This document shows positions 33,262 through 44,689 of a DNA stretch of 64,000 nt, piece by piece. Made by a program: the position numbers and the translations under genes. The stretch is taken from positions 364,767,501-364,831,500 of the forward strand of contig CM057451.1 in the NCBI GenBank assembly GCA_016271365.2. The letters are read 5' to 3'. The notes below the pieces were generated by a model. It was given only the letters and a program-made list of their open reading frames with translations, was not told where the DNA came from and ran no database searches. The DNA is from Neoceratodus forsteri (lineage: Eukaryota > Chordata > Ceratodontiformes > Ceratodontidae). Numbering within the stretch: the first letter of the stretch is position 1; every line of letters starts with the position of its first letter.

Positions 33262-35235
33262 AAGAAATTGCTGCAACTTCGACCCACATGCCTTTCTCAT
33301 GGACCTCCAGTACTCCTGCTGGCAGGATTTCTACCTGGCCCCCGCTGTAAGAGAGGCTTACAAGTGGTTTCAAGATATCGTACTTGGAACCATAAACCAG
33401 CATGCACCCCTAGTCAAAACCCGTACCAGGAAAAAAATCATGCCCCTGATTTATGGCCAATCTGAAAGCTGCACTTTTCCAAAGGAACATCCTATGGAAA
33501 AAAGCACGGAAAACTAAAACTCCGTCTGACTCGGCAGCCTTTATAGCAGTAAGGAATCAATGCACCAAGCTAATTAGGGATGAGAAAGCTAAATACTTCA
33601 GAACTGAACTGACCTCTGCCTCCAACTGTTCTGTGAAGTTTTGGAAGACCTTAAAAGACACTGAAGGGTATAACCTGGCAAGCTCCCTTCCTGCAAAAAT
33701 TTCCACGGGTGACTCCTACACCTCCAATAAGCATACTATCCTAGAGCTCCTTAATAACCACTTTGCCACTGCCAGTCTGGCATTTGATTCCTCCCCTGCT
33801 TACAATCTGCGAGTGCAATTCAGTGCTCTAGACACTTCTAGCACTGCCCTGGTCTCCACCGCTCATGATGCTCTCTTCTCTTTCCAGCTGGTCTCCTTTA
33901 AAGAAGTAGAAGACTTCCTCCTAGAGCTAGACACCAAGAAAAGCATGCGTGCCGACCACATTGACCTGTACTTCCTAAGACTGGGGTACCACGTTTTGTC
34001 TGCCCCTATCACACACCTCTTTAGTCTATCTCTTACAAAGGGTGTTCTTCCATCCATCTGGAAAACCACCCATGTCATCCCACTGCTATAATCTGGTGAT
34101 CCTAGCAACTTAAACAATTATAGGCCCATATCTCTTCTTCCAATTCTATCCAACATGCTCAAAAAAATAGTCAATTCCCAACTTAGAAAACATTTGGAGA
34201 CATTTAATCTGCTTAATCCTGAACAATCAGGCTTAAAACCATGCCACAGTACTGTATCTGCCCTTGCTAAGGTTTCTAATGATTGGTTAAAGGCCTTGGA
34301 TGCTAAACATTATGTACACACCTAATTCCTCAACCTTAGCAAGGCCTTCGATACGGTGGGCCATGAATTGCTACTGCACACCCTCCAAAACATTGGCCTA
34401 GACTCCACCGTATTGAGTTGGTTTACCAGTTATCTTATAGGGCATCACCAGCAGGTCAAAGTGGAAGGAGAATTCTCCCCACTGAAACCTCTCCTGAGAG
34501 GAATGCTATAGGGGTCCATCCTAGGCCCACTATTATTTGCGTTATACACCAACAACATCAATTTTTGTATTAATTCAATGCATAGTCACCTTTTTGCAGA
34601 TGACACAGTCCTTTATATAGATAGGCTCTCCCCGGAACTGGCTTGCATGGATTTGCAGCTAGAGTTTAACCTTCTGCAGCAAAACCTCTTACATCTTAAA
34701 CTCCTGTTAAATGCCAAAAAAAACAAGGCCATGCTTTTCTCCCCTTTGGTCCACGCCTCCAATCTCTGCCCTATACCTCAAATCACTACCCTATTGGGGG
34801 AGCCCTTGAAATATGTGCCCAAATTCAAATACCTGGGGTTCTGGGTCGACTATAAATTGCCCTTCCTTGACCACATCGATGAATTAGCAAAAAAATTGAA
34901 ACAAAGACTTGGCCTTTTTTTCCATATCAAGCATCTTCTTACCCATAAAGCCAAAATTAAATTGGTCTAGATCACCTTTCTACTTCTGCTAGACTACGTA
35001 TATTTCCTCTACGGTCAAGGTCCCATTACTGTGCTAAACTAGACACTCTCTACCACCGAGCCCTAAGGTTTATCACCTTCAAAAAACCTTAAAAATATTG
35101 ATCCCTGTCAAGCTGGTCACCTTTAAAACTTTGCTTGCACGCACTTTCAATGAGTTCTGCAAATGCTTCCCATGACTGCTCATTGTCCCATAGTCTTGCA
35201 TATTAACCTCTAACTGCCTGCCTAGCTCTTCAGCC
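33262..35235 (+). pseudogene. L2-type LINE reverse transcriptase (continuation of 28895-29770)
   Basis: The frames encode the linker and RT: FLLELDTKKSMRADHIDLYF, VIPLL then NNYRPISLLPILSNMLKKIV, NLSKAFDTVGHELLLH and the FADD box at 34593-34604 in HLFADDTVLYIDRL. The thumb follows (KYLGFWVDYKLPFLDHIDEL) to about 34970, then C-terminal remnants to about 35235. A TAG at 34509-34511 replaces the conserved Gln before GSILGPLLF, and a TAA precedes FLNLSKAFDT. CR1 sequence begins at about 35267. The LINE's 3' tail is found at 37684-37895, so this is one L2 copy carrying two nested insertions. Confidence 0.88.
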
Positions 35236-35266
35236 TCCCACCTGCTACATCTTGTGTACTCATTTG

Positions 35267-37680
35267 TAGCCACATCCAAGAGCAGGATCATTCTCGATGC
35301 CCTACAGGAGGCATGCCTTAGACAGCTAGTGGTGGAACCCACTCAGGAGGGAGCAATATCAGACCTGGTACTCTCAAATGGAGAGAGGATCACAAATTTA
35401 GAAGTCAGTAGACATCTGGGAACAAGCGACCACTGCACAGTGTGCTTCACAATAAACACAACCAGGGAGACAAGCCATAAAAAGACAAGGATACTGGACT
35501 TAAGAAGGGCTGACTTTGGCATAATGGGTGAATACCCAAGGAATGCATTAGCAAATGGCCAGAAAGGAGGGGTGGAAGAACAATGGAGAAAAATCAAAAC
35601 TGCCATCAAGGAGGCAACAAGCCTTTGTGTGAAACAAATAAAGAAAACAAAGCAGAATAAAAAAACACTATGGTTCTCAAAAGAGGTGTCAGGGAAGGTT
35701 AAGGAGAAAAAGGCTGCATTCAGAAAGTATAAGAAATCACAGACAGAGCATGACAGGGAACTGTATCAATTAAAGCAGAAAGAAGTGGGGAAGGCAGTCA
35801 GAAAAGCAAAGGCCCAAACCGAGGAAAAGATAGCCAGCTCAGTAAAGAAGGGGGATAAAACCTTTTATAGGTACATTAGGGAGCATAGAAAGGTTAAGGG
35901 AGGGATAGTGAAGATTAATAAAGGAGAGAGGAGGTGGGCAGAGGGAGACAGTGAAAAGGCAGAGATACTGAATGAATACTTTTGCTCAATATTCACAAAA
36001 GAAGAAGAGGAGGAGTTACCTAAACCAAACAGTAGAAGCACTCTGGGTAGGGGTTGACGCCAGTCCATTTACAGAAGAAAGAGTCCCAAAAGAACCCTAA
36101 AACTCAAGGTGGACAAAGCAATGAGGCCTGACGGGATTCACCTCTAGAATCCTAAAAGAGCTAAGGAGAACCTAGTGACACCACTAACCACACTTTTAAC
36201 AAATCATGGGAAGATGGGGTGGTACCTGAGGACTGGAGGAGGGCAGATGTGATTCCCTTCACAAAAGTGGGAGCAAGGCAGAAGCAGGAAACTACAGACC
36301 TGTTAGTTTGACCTCAGTGGTGGGGAAAATGATGGAATCGCTTCTGAAAGAAAGAATTGTTCAGTACCTAGAGGCCAGCAGGGCACAGGACCCAAAGCAG
36401 CATGGATTCACAGCAGGAAGGTCATGTCAGATGAATCTAATAAATTTCTTTGACTGGGTGACCAAAGTAATAGACTAGGGAGGGGCTATGGATATGGCCT
36501 ACCTAGACTTTAGCAAGGCATTTGACACAGTCCCCCACAAAAGATTAATAATCAAGTTAGCTAGCCTGGGAGTGGGTCCCAGGGTGGTAGCCTGGGTAGC
36601 AAACTGGCTGCACAACAGGACACAGAAGGTAATAGTGAGTGGAACACATTCTGAAGAAAGGGGGGTTACTAGTGGAGTATCTCAGAGCTCAGTACTAGGT
36701 CCAGTCCTCTTTAACTTCTTTATAGGTGACATTGCAGAGGGTCTGGAAGGAAAGGTATGCCTCTTTGCAGATGACACAAAGATCTGTAACAGAGTTGATA
36801 CACAAGGGGGGGTAGAAAGGATGAGAAGGGACTTGGCAAGGTTGGAGGAATGGTCAGACATATGGCAACTTAGATTCAATGCAAAGAAGTGCAAAGTAAT
36901 GCACCTGGGAAATAAAAATCCAGGAGAAGAGTACACAATAGCAGGGGAGGTAACTAACGACAACAATAATGGAAAGGGTTCTGGATGTAGTCATATCAGA
37001 TGACCTAAAGGTGGGTAAGCAATGCAAGAAGTCAGTAAGGAGAGCCAGGGGGATACTGGGATGCATAGGGAGGGGCATCACAAGTAGAAAAAGAGAAGTG
37101 GTTATCCCTCTGTACAGACAGTTGGTGAGACCCCATCTGGAGTACTGCGTGCAGTTTTGGAGACCTCATCTATGCAAGGACATAGACAGGATGGAAGCAG
37201 TCCAGAGGAGGGCAACTACAATGGTGCAGGGTCTACATCAGAAACCATATGAAGAGAGACTGAGACAGCTTAATATGTATACCCTTGATGAAAGGAGGGA
37301 CGGGGACATGAGAAACTTTAAGTACCTCAAGAGAATCAACAAAGTCCAGGAAGGTAACATCTTTAGAAAAAGAGATGTGTAAGAACAAGGGACATAATTT
37401 AAAGTTAGGGGGGGCGGCTCAGGGTAATGTGAGGAATTCTTTTCACGAGAGAGAGTGGTGGACGCATGGAACTGCCTTCCTGGAGGGGTTGTGGGGTCTA
37501 AAACAGTGGGGGAATTCAAACATGCATGGGACAGACATAAGGCAATTATAGTGCGGGGTTGCAGGAAGTAGGCTGTTGGTTAACTAGAATCTGCAGCTTA
37601 TCCAATAGGTAGGGAAATGGGCAGACTGGGTGGGCCAAGTGGTCCTTATCTGCCGTCAAACTATGTTTCTACGTTTCTAA
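35267..37680 (+). pseudogene. CR1-type LINE, 5'-truncated, nested in the L2
   Basis: The first frame (35254-36057) gives the endonuclease end, QEGAISDLVLSNGE and LGTSDHCTVCFTIN, then a lysine-rich linker (KTLWFSKEVSGKVKEKKAAFRKY is longer than needed; the core is LWFSKEV at about 35669-35690). RT appears after 36060, with NYRPVSLTSVVGKMMESLL, GRSCQMNLINFFDWV, AYLDFSKAFDTVPHKRLI and FADD at 36764-36775 in LFADDTKICNRVD. The Gln-Gly of block 4 is QS here (SGVSQSSVLGP). The C-terminal ORF is 36969-37382. The 3' UTR ends with the CR1 tail GTCCTTATCTGCCGTCAAAC and TATGTTTCTACGTTTCTA. Confidence 0.9.
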
Positions 37681-37683
37681 ATA

Positions 37684-37895
37684 GTACATGTTGGGAATCT
37701 TTGTGTTGCTGTTCTACCATACCTTCTCTGCAACCCTTGCCTTTGTCATCTTATTTGATGCTATGTAAATGATAATTGCATGTAATGCTCTGTCTTACTG
37801 ACCTATGTAAAACATCCAGGTCCATCTTGTAAATGAGACTGCCTCTCAATGATGTTTCACCTGGTAAAATAAAGTTTATTGATTGATTGAGATAG
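37684..37895 (+). mobile_element. L2-type LINE 3' tail
   Basis: GTCCATCTTGTAAATGAGAC, then ACCTGGTAAAATAAAGTTTATTGATTGATTG, is the L2 3' end with ATTG repeats. The same tail occurs at 61390-61560. It is the 3' terminus of the LINE that starts at 28895 and is separated from its coding part by the CR1 insertion. Confidence 0.82.
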
Positions 37896-37943
37896 CTTGA
37901 TTATTCCTGGAAGGCCAAAACCAGATGCTTTATAATGCCATCT

Positions 37944-38190
37944 ATTAAAGCCCCTCCAAGTGGTCAGCGATCCCAGCGAAATAAAGGCAGTTACAACCAG
38001 TAGAAATATTACAAATCAGAATCTCTTTTATTACATCTGCATAGGCGCACAGTGACATTGGCTTGTTGCTCATGAATTTCACTGTGCTCCTATAAAGACA
38101 CAATAGAAGAGATTCTGATTTGAAATATTTCTACTGGTTGTGACTGCCTTTATTTCACTGGGAGTGCTGACTACTTGGAGGAGTTTCATT
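37944..38190. repeat. 247-bp near-perfect hairpin (foldback MITE)
   Basis: The left arm reads AAAGGCAGTTACAACCAGTA, GAAATATT, AAATCAGAATCTCTT and GCACAGTGA. It is mirrored on the right with few mismatches, around a loop near 38060-38080 (GGCTTGTTGCTC). The arms are roughly 110 bases. No TSD is visible, and the right edge meets L1 sequence. It could be a small foldback DNA transposon or a snapback insertion. Confidence 0.82.
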
Positions 38191-38229
38191 GTTCTGGGCT
38201 GGCAGCCCTTGTCAGCACCCATTCTGATA

Positions 38230-39127
38230 GCTGTTCACAGCAGCTCTCTTTTTGGATTATCTTTTAAAGCCAAATGGGACTGGGGGTCCACCACAGTATG
38301 TTGGAGTAACTACAGCGAAACTCATGCTACCCTCGCCTACATTTTTGGAACATGCAAGGCTTTAGAGACATACTGGGGAGTCATAAAAAGGAAGCCAGGA
38401 GAATTGTTTTTAATCCAGACCCCACTACTGTTTCAGAACCTGATTCTAGGGTGCCTCCACCTTCTCTTTGAAAGGTAAATACATTATATATCTGGTGTAT
38501 TTACATTGCAGCAGCTCAGAAGGACATAAACAAGAGATGGCTAAAGGGAGATCCTCCAGTGGTAACTGAATGAAATTTCCATATTAGAAGAAACAGCAGA
38601 GATGGAAAGGTTAATGTTTCAGGTGTGGCAATGTTAATGTTCTAGGCACAAAACAGAACTGAGATATACATTGCAAAGTGGACCAGATGGAGGGTATCAC
38701 TAGATGGGGGTCTATCACGGTGAAAAGAAGAGGAAGGGTAACAACTTACTAAGAAGAATACACCATGATAATTGGGTAGTGTACAGAGGGTGACTTACTG
38801 ACAGCAGACTGATGTGAAGGGTCAAGATATGGGCTTTTAAGAGACAGGGGGTCTTTACCAAAACAGTTCAATGTCCTCCCTTCTAGCCACCAAGGGACCA
38901 TAGTCACATAAACACCAGAGAAGGGATACCTGAAATGAGAAAACAAGCCTCGCACAATTTACAAGTTGTTAGTTGATTTCTGTTTATTTACTTTCTCTGT
39001 TCAAAATAGAAAGAATGGGAACAATAATTGGACAATTGCTTCCAGTAAACTGCCTCGACATATACTGTATGTACACTTGACTATGATGATGTAATGTGAA
39101 CTGAAACTAAATAAAGCATATAAAAAA
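38230..39127 (+). pseudogene. L1 ORF2 C-terminus and 3' UTR fragment
   Basis: The frame to 38478 encodes CWSNYSETHATLAYIFGTCK followed by ALETYWGVIKRK, the zinc-knuckle and YW block of L1 ORF2p. Weaker traces (AAQKDINKRWLKGDPPVVTE) follow at 38510-38570. The 3' end has ACTAAATAAAGCATATAAAAAA at 39104-39127. The middle (38745-38950) is non-coding 3' UTR. It is 5'-truncated to the last tenth of an L1. Confidence 0.72.
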
Positions 39128-39640
39128 GGTGACTGTTGAGGGGAAGAACTGACCACCTCAACTTTTATGCACTGTAGGCAGGTTTATTAACCCGCAGTCA
39201 CGCAACAAGGCAATGGAGGCTCAGGATGCTAATGCAGTAACCAATAATACTCCAACGTGGGTCTGCGTTAGAAGGAAAATGATGCAGAACTAAAATAAAG
39301 GCTTGAAGAAATTTTGCTACAGTGGAGTTTGTTCTTTTGTACTATTGTTTCATGTGGAAGGTTTATTAACTGCTCTGTCTACAGTCAAAAAGAGCGTTTT
39401 CAGCTGAAAAATGTAATGAGCGTAATCGTTTCTTTCTCACCAAGGTGTCTTTTATTTAGGGCAGGATCTCCTCAAGCAATCTGTCATGGGTCAGCAGTGC
39501 TGGTCCTGAGATGGGCCCAGGCAACTGGCCATCTTGGGTGGAGTTTTGTCTAGTTCTTTTTTTTTTTGCTCCTCCGCTGACCGTTCCCCTTCAGCCCTGC
39601 CCATACCACCCAGCCCTGTCATCTGCCCCCAAGTTTTGTC
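39128..39640. other. No gene or recognised repeat
   Basis: The stretch contains a T run at about 39557-39567 and an open frame without recognisable motifs. The last 150 bases may already belong to the L2 that follows. Confidence 0.3.
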
Positions 39641-40925
39641 CAGTTTTGGATGAGGAAGTGTTCTGGGTGATCTCAGGACTGCATCCCACCTACAGTTTAT
39701 TGGACCCATGGCCCACCCAGCTGCTTATCAGCTGTAAGGGGAGGGTTCCCTGGGCCCAATTATTTCAGAGATTGTCATGCCATCTCTGGGGGAGGGATTT
39801 TCCCTTCTGCTCTAAAAATGGTGGTAGTAGTTAAGTCCCTCCTAAAGAAACCTTCTTAGGATTCTGACACTCCTCTAAAATACAGACCTATCTAGAACCT
39901 TCAGTTTTTTGGGGAAGGTAATTGAGAAGGTGTTAGTGATGTAGTTGGAGGTCCACTTAGAAAGGTATAACATCTATGAACCTCTCCAGTCAGGATTTCA
40001 TCCTTGTCATAGTACTGAGACAGCATTCAGCAAGGTGTTCAGGGATCTTCTTATGGCTAGAGATAGAGGGCATTGTTCCATTCTTGTCCTTCTAGACCTC
40101 TCACTGGCATTTAACACAGGGTGCTCATGGAATGCTTAAGACAATATGTGGGTCTCAATGGTATTGTTGTATGCCAGTGTGAGTTCTACCTCTCTGCAAG
40201 AATCCAGCAGGTAGTCTGATAATTCCGTCTCTGGCACGGCCGCTCTGCACTGTGGTGTGCCTCGGTTCCATCCTGGCTATCATGTTGTTTGTTGTGTACA
40301 TGCTGCCTTTAGGTGAGATCACCAGATGGTAGGGTCTGGAGTTTCACTGCTATGCAGCTAGTACCCTGCTATACCTGATGTGTGCACCTGATGGGGTTGA
40401 TACAGGTCCGGTGCTGAGTTGATGTTTTAAAAGAGATCAGTGACTGGATGGTCTCCAGCTGGGTATGTCTCAGCCCAAGCAAAACTAAGGTAATGATCAT
40501 CGCACCAGGTCTTCATGGGTTGGCTATGACAAGGAGCAACCTTTGGTAGCTGTTGTCTTTTAAATGGTGCTGCCTTTGGAGCTATGGATATGGTTAGGGA
40601 TGTGGAAGTTACTATGGACTCCAGGCTGACCCTGGAGCACCAGGTGTCAGCAGTTGTCTGTGGTGGCTTTTTTTGTCTTTGAAACATCACCTGGATTAAA
40701 CTGTTTCTAGTGCCTGGTGACCTGGTGAAGACAGACCATGCCTTTGTTGCATCCAGGTTGGAGTACTATAATGTTCTCTACCTAGGGTTATCTGGGAGTT
40801 TGATGTGCTGCCTGCAGCTGGTCCATAACACAGTAGCACATTTGATCACTGTGACATCTGATAGAGATCATATTGCAACGGTGCTGCGGGAACTATACTC
40901 ACTGATCATTTGGTGGCACATTAAA
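39640..40925 (+). pseudogene. L2-type LINE RT to C-terminus, strongly decayed
   Basis: The order of blocks is that of an L2 RT: LDPWPTQLLI near 39700, then KYRPI-like sequence near 39880, and [19 protein letters not shown] at 39914-39970. [20 protein letters not shown] and [15 protein letters not shown] (first catalytic Asp) run to about 40120. Block 4 is degenerate (GVPRFHPG). The C-terminal HAFVASRLEYYNVLYLGL and LQLVHNTVAHLIT are at 40737-40850. The FADD box could not be found. Many stops and shifts indicate an old copy. Confidence 0.78.
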
Positions 40926-41179
40926 GAGCCAGTAGCACCAAAAAATGGAAGGCATGCATTTGGAGTCATTTTTGTGTTTGCCGTGTGTGCAAGCACAAGC
41001 GAACACGTTGGTATAAGAGTGCCCTTTGAGGGGTGTGACACTCTCCTCCCAGTGCAGAGCAGTGTTGCAGCAGTGCAACAGTGCCAGACCAATCAGCACC
41101 CAGGCTGACAATGATGGAGTTTCTGGCTTGTGGTGCGGGGATGGCACCAACTTCAAAAGAAGTTGCCATCCCTTTGATC
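40926..41179. other. No gene; mixed unique sequence
   Basis: Overlapping short open frames on both strands have no domain signal and no repeat partner in the window. The sequence leads into the tandem repeat at 41180. Confidence 0.3.
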
Positions 41180-41575
41180 TGCGCTGCCCAGCAAGCCAGG
41201 CTGATCTGTCATGGTCAGCCTGGAATGTGCGCCTGCAACAAAGAAAACCATCCATCGATGTCTGTTGCTGGCAGCCCTAATTGTCCCCCAATCCAACCCT
41301 CCCCACCAGCATCCCTTCCCCCACACACACGGTAGTGACACTGGAGGTGCTCAATCCCCCACTGTCTAAGACTGTGCCTTGTCATTTTTTCCCCTGAAAA
41401 GAAGAAAAACATCTATTGACATCTATTGCACCCCCCAAACATAAGTCAGTGACACTGGGGGTGCCCAATCCCCCCAGTGTCCTGTCCCTGAAATAAAGAA
41501 AACTGTCCCTCGTCATTTTTTTTACCTAAAAAAAATGAAAACCATCTGTTGTCTGCTGCATGGTTACTCACCCCC
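41180..41575. repeat. Degenerate ~120-140-bp tandem repeat, two to three copies
   Basis: AGTGACACTGGAGGTGCTCA (41333) and AGTGACACTGGGGGTGCCCA (41447) start equivalent units. Each is followed by C-rich sequence and a TGTCATTTTTT...GAAAA...CATCTRTTG block. A third, partial unit precedes at about 41225-41280 (AAAGAAAACCATCCATCGAT). Non-coding. Confidence 0.65.
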
Positions 41576-41769
41576 ACCTGACCCTCCCATTTAGAACCTG
41601 CTACTCCACACACCCCCACCCCATACTTACCCACTGGAGGTCCATCCTGTAATCTTTCTTGGACTGCAGACACATTTCCACTCTTCAAAGCCCAACCGCG
41701 AACTGAGGTAAGTGCTTCAATGTATTTCAATGGGGTTTTCAGCTTCAATGCATTTCAATAGAGTTTTCA

Positions 41770-42605
41770 ACTTAGTGCCATAACTTGCCAATTTTTTGAT
41801 ATTTTTGCCCCAGATTTTCAACATACGTATTTTGGGACCCCCACCTCATGAACAGTGCAAGTGATGTTAGGTAAATCTGTCACAAAAGGTGATTTTGTGG
41901 TCACTGCGAAAAATCACCTTTCAGGCAGGAGTTGAAACTTTTCTCCACCATTGTTCATGAGTTGGGGTCATATAAAGGCTATGTTGAAAATTTGGTGTAA
42001 AAATATTAAAAAATAATGAACTTATGAGCCTGCTTTGAAATTTATGAATGCAGGCTCGTAATTTTGGTAGTTTTCAATGTTTTGACTACAAATTTCCAGT
42101 ATAGCCATGTCTTCACAGCACCTCATGAATGTGACAGCATTTTTCAGATCCTGGCCAAAATATTTTTTTTCTTTGCATCAAGAAAGGTGATTTTGCAGTC
42201 ACTGCACAAAATCACCTTTTGGGCAGGAGTTGAACATTTTCTCTGCCTTTGTTCATGAGGTGGGGTCATAAGAAGGCCATGTTGAAAATGTGGTGTAAAA
42301 ATATTAAAAAAACAACCAAGCTATGAGTCTGCATTGAAATTTGCAGTTGTAGGCTCGTAACTTTAGCAATTTTCAATATTTTGACTCCAAATTTCCAGTA
42401 TAGCCATTTCTTCACAGCACCTCATGAAAGTGACAGCTGTCATTTTTCAGATCCTGTCCAAAATGTTTTTTGCATCCCAAAAGGTGATTTTGCAGTCACT
42501 GCATGAAATCACCTTTCGGGCTGGAGTTGAAAATTTTCACTGTACTTGTTCATGAGGTGGGGTCGTTAAGAAGGGTATGTTGAAAATTTGGGGCACAAAT
42601 ATTAA
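41770..42605. repeat. Satellite-like array of ~298-bp palindromic monomers (about 2.8 copies)
   Basis: AAAGGTGATTTT recurs at 41885, 42183 and 42480, giving spacings of 298 and 297. Each is followed within 14 bases by its inverse AAAATCACCTTT. Further out, CCCCACCTCATGAAC pairs with GTTCATGAGGTGGGG in the same unit, and ATTTTCAACAT pairs with ATGTTGAAAAT. So each monomer is itself a dyad. By eye the units are about 80-85 percent identical. There is no coding content. Confidence 0.85.
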
Positions 42606-42958
42606 CAAGCAAGATAGTTACACTGCCCAACATCATCGCTTCTACTTTGCATTCTTAACTGTTAATAAAATGATTTCTTCACTGAAGCAATTTTTTTAAT
42701 GTCACTTTCAATGGTATCAGCACCACACACACCCTGTGACAGCAGTGCACACGGCGAGCACTCTGCATTGACAAATGCTTGGGAAAAGTAGTCCCTTATT
42801 ACTTGTTGTTTTTGGAGTGTTTGTCTTTTTCTATATGCTCATTAGTTAGTTTTTATCTACTCGGATTGGGTGTGATGCGAAAAGCAAAGTTTTTCTTGGA
42901 AGCAGACGTATATAGTTCTGTTCTTCCCACTACATCATCAACATGTGACCTCACTCAG
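42606..42958. other. No gene or recognised repeat
   Basis: This stretch is AT-rich with short unassignable frames, lying between the palindromic satellite and a CR1 3' end. Confidence 0.3.
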
Positions 42959-43195
42959 TGTGACATGTGACAGTAGTGGATGCTTGGAACAGCCTCCCTT
43001 TGGAGGTGGTGGGGGCAAAAATGGTAGGGGAATTCAAGAATGCATGGGATAGATATAAGAGTACTCTCGGAGTAGGGAAGAGAGGGTAAGCCGTGGATCA
43101 ACTAGGGTCTGCAGTATTGCATTAGGTAGGGAAAAGAGGCAGACTAGGCTGGCCACACAGTCCTTATCTGCTGTCACATTCTATGTTTTACTGAT
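42959..43195 (+). mobile_element. CR1 3'-end fragment
   Basis: GTGGATGCTTGGAACAGCCT, GAATTCAAGAATGCATGGG, then CAGTCCTTATCTGCTGTCAC and TTCTATG, match the last 230 bases of the CR1 copies at 24575-28410 and 35267-37680. It is heavily 5'-truncated, as is typical of CR1. Confidence 0.85.
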
Positions 43196-43359
43196 TGTTA
43201 CATCACAAGCTCTGCTTCCTGATTGGTAACATGTCACAAGTTATCAGTCAACCAGCAGGAGATTGGTTCTTCTTGCTTACTGGTGATGTCACAGTCAGTA
43301 AGGTAAGAATGCTGCTGATGTAGCAGGTGGAATAGAGCTGATTATGTCTATGACTACTA

Positions 43360-43750
43360 GGGAGGCAGTATAGCACTGTACTTTAGGGCACTGAGCTGCA
43401 AACCTGGAAACCTGGGTTTGAATCCCACAGTCCCCACTTGTTTGTTTGTTTATTCGCTTATCGGATAAACACACTGGAAAACACAAGTTCCTTTTACAGG
43501 TATGACCCACATCAAACAAAGCATACATACATACATGTGACTTACAATAAATTAACAATCCATAAACAGTTGGATTAATAAATCCATGTCAAGATAAAAA
43601 TTGTAACGTACAACCTCAGTGTATGAGCAAATGTTTTAAGACTGCATACTGTGTGACCCTGAGCAAGTCTCTTAATGTCCTTGTGCTCACAGGTTGCACC
43701 TAGAAACAAGCTTCCGTTTAGTGTGCCATTCCTGTTTAAACAATTTCCCC
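43360..43750 (+). mobile_element. MIR/CORE-like tRNA-derived SINE, interrupted
   Basis: The 5' part GGCAGTATAGCACTGTACTT (box A region) and CTGGGTTTGAATCCCA (box B, 43411-43426) form a tRNA-like head. The CORE-type middle TGTGTGACCCTGAGCAAGTC, then TCTTAATG, is at 43650-43678. Between them (43438-43636) lies about 200 bases of A/T-rich sequence that on the minus strand ends AATAAACAAACAAA, probably a LINE 3' tail inserted in the SINE. The order head-core matches MIR-like SINEs. It is too diverged for a functional tRNA. Confidence 0.7.
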
Positions 43751-43939
43751 TTTCCCTTCCCCCCATGTCAGCCTCCAGGTAGACTGTTGTTCCATACATC
43801 ACACCTAGTACTGTCAAGTAGAAAATATTTTAATTAGTAAAACAGAAAAGAAAAAAAAATACTTTAGATATAAAAAGTGGTAGCTTCCTACTTCTGAAAA
43901 GTTACTATCAATTCCTGACAGTACTCTAGCTTTTTATCT

Positions 43940-44410
43940 TTGAGATATGCTTGTTTGTATACAAGGTCCTACGTGGCTCAGGTCCTTGCTATCTGAAGGA
44001 TCTCCAGGCTCCACATACCTCTGTCCACCCTTTCTGCTTCACCGATGCTGACCTATTGCCTATACCCCGGTTCAGGTTAAAGCTTTCAGAGGATAGGTCT
44101 TTTACGGTGGCTATGTTGAGTTTGTGGAATTCCTTGTCAGTCACCATTCAATCTGCCAGCATGCTGAGGGCCTTTAAAAGGGTCCTGATAAAATCCATCT
44201 TTGTAAATTAGCTTACTGCCTGATTTATTTTTATAATTTCTCTTGGAACTGTGGCTAGCTGAGACATGTTTTTGCTCACTGGAGCTTCTTATTGATTACG
44301 CAAATTGTTTTGCCTTTTTATTGTATTTTTGTTTTCTGATTTGTTTGTTTTTGTGCAGCACCCTAAGTCCCAGGGAAAGGGCTCCAAAGAAATAGAATTG
44401 CCTTGTCATA
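43940..44410 (+). pseudogene. L2-type LINE ORF2 C-terminus and 3' end
   Basis: The frame at 43951-44211 encodes VYKVLRGSGPCYLKDL, then LLPIPRFRLKLSEDRSF and MLSLWNSLSVTIQSA, with AFKRVLIKSIF at the end. This is the conserved C-terminal segment of L2/CR1-superfamily ORF2p (YK.LHG.GP.YL.DL...LWNSLP). The 3' part to about 44410 contains a TTTGTTTTTGTGCAGCACCC end-like stretch. Only the last fraction of the LINE is present. Confidence 0.78.
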
Positions 44411-44562
44411 CATCTTCACTAATTTTGCTATTTTATCTTTATAGGTAACTACTGAAGAAGACCTATGGTTGAGACATCGACTTTAACTCTATTATCAGCA
44501 TGCATTTAGTATTACTTTTTGGTTTTGTTTTCTGTCCTTTTGCTAACGTAGAACCTTGCTGT

Positions 44563-44563
44563 G

Positions 44564-44588
<25 letters not shown>
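44563..44588. repeat. (TA)n microsatellite
   Basis: An uninterrupted TA run, ending in TTTATATAT. Confidence 0.9.
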
Positions 44589-44594
<6 letters not shown>

Positions 44595-44689
44595 CTTCAT
44601 TTGTGAGTAGACAGAACTTTCATAACTCACTTACGGTTCTGTGGCTTGTGAGTATGGTCCTGCCCCTTCACACTTGAAGATAAATAGCA

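Noticed and set aside
41770..42605. CRISPR-like array
   Set aside because: About 300-bp monomers with internal dyads and no spacers, in a eukaryotic context; it is a satellite.
43360..43430. Possible functional tRNA gene
   Set aside because: Box A and B fit, but the cloverleaf is imperfect and a CORE-type SINE body follows, so it is a SINE head.
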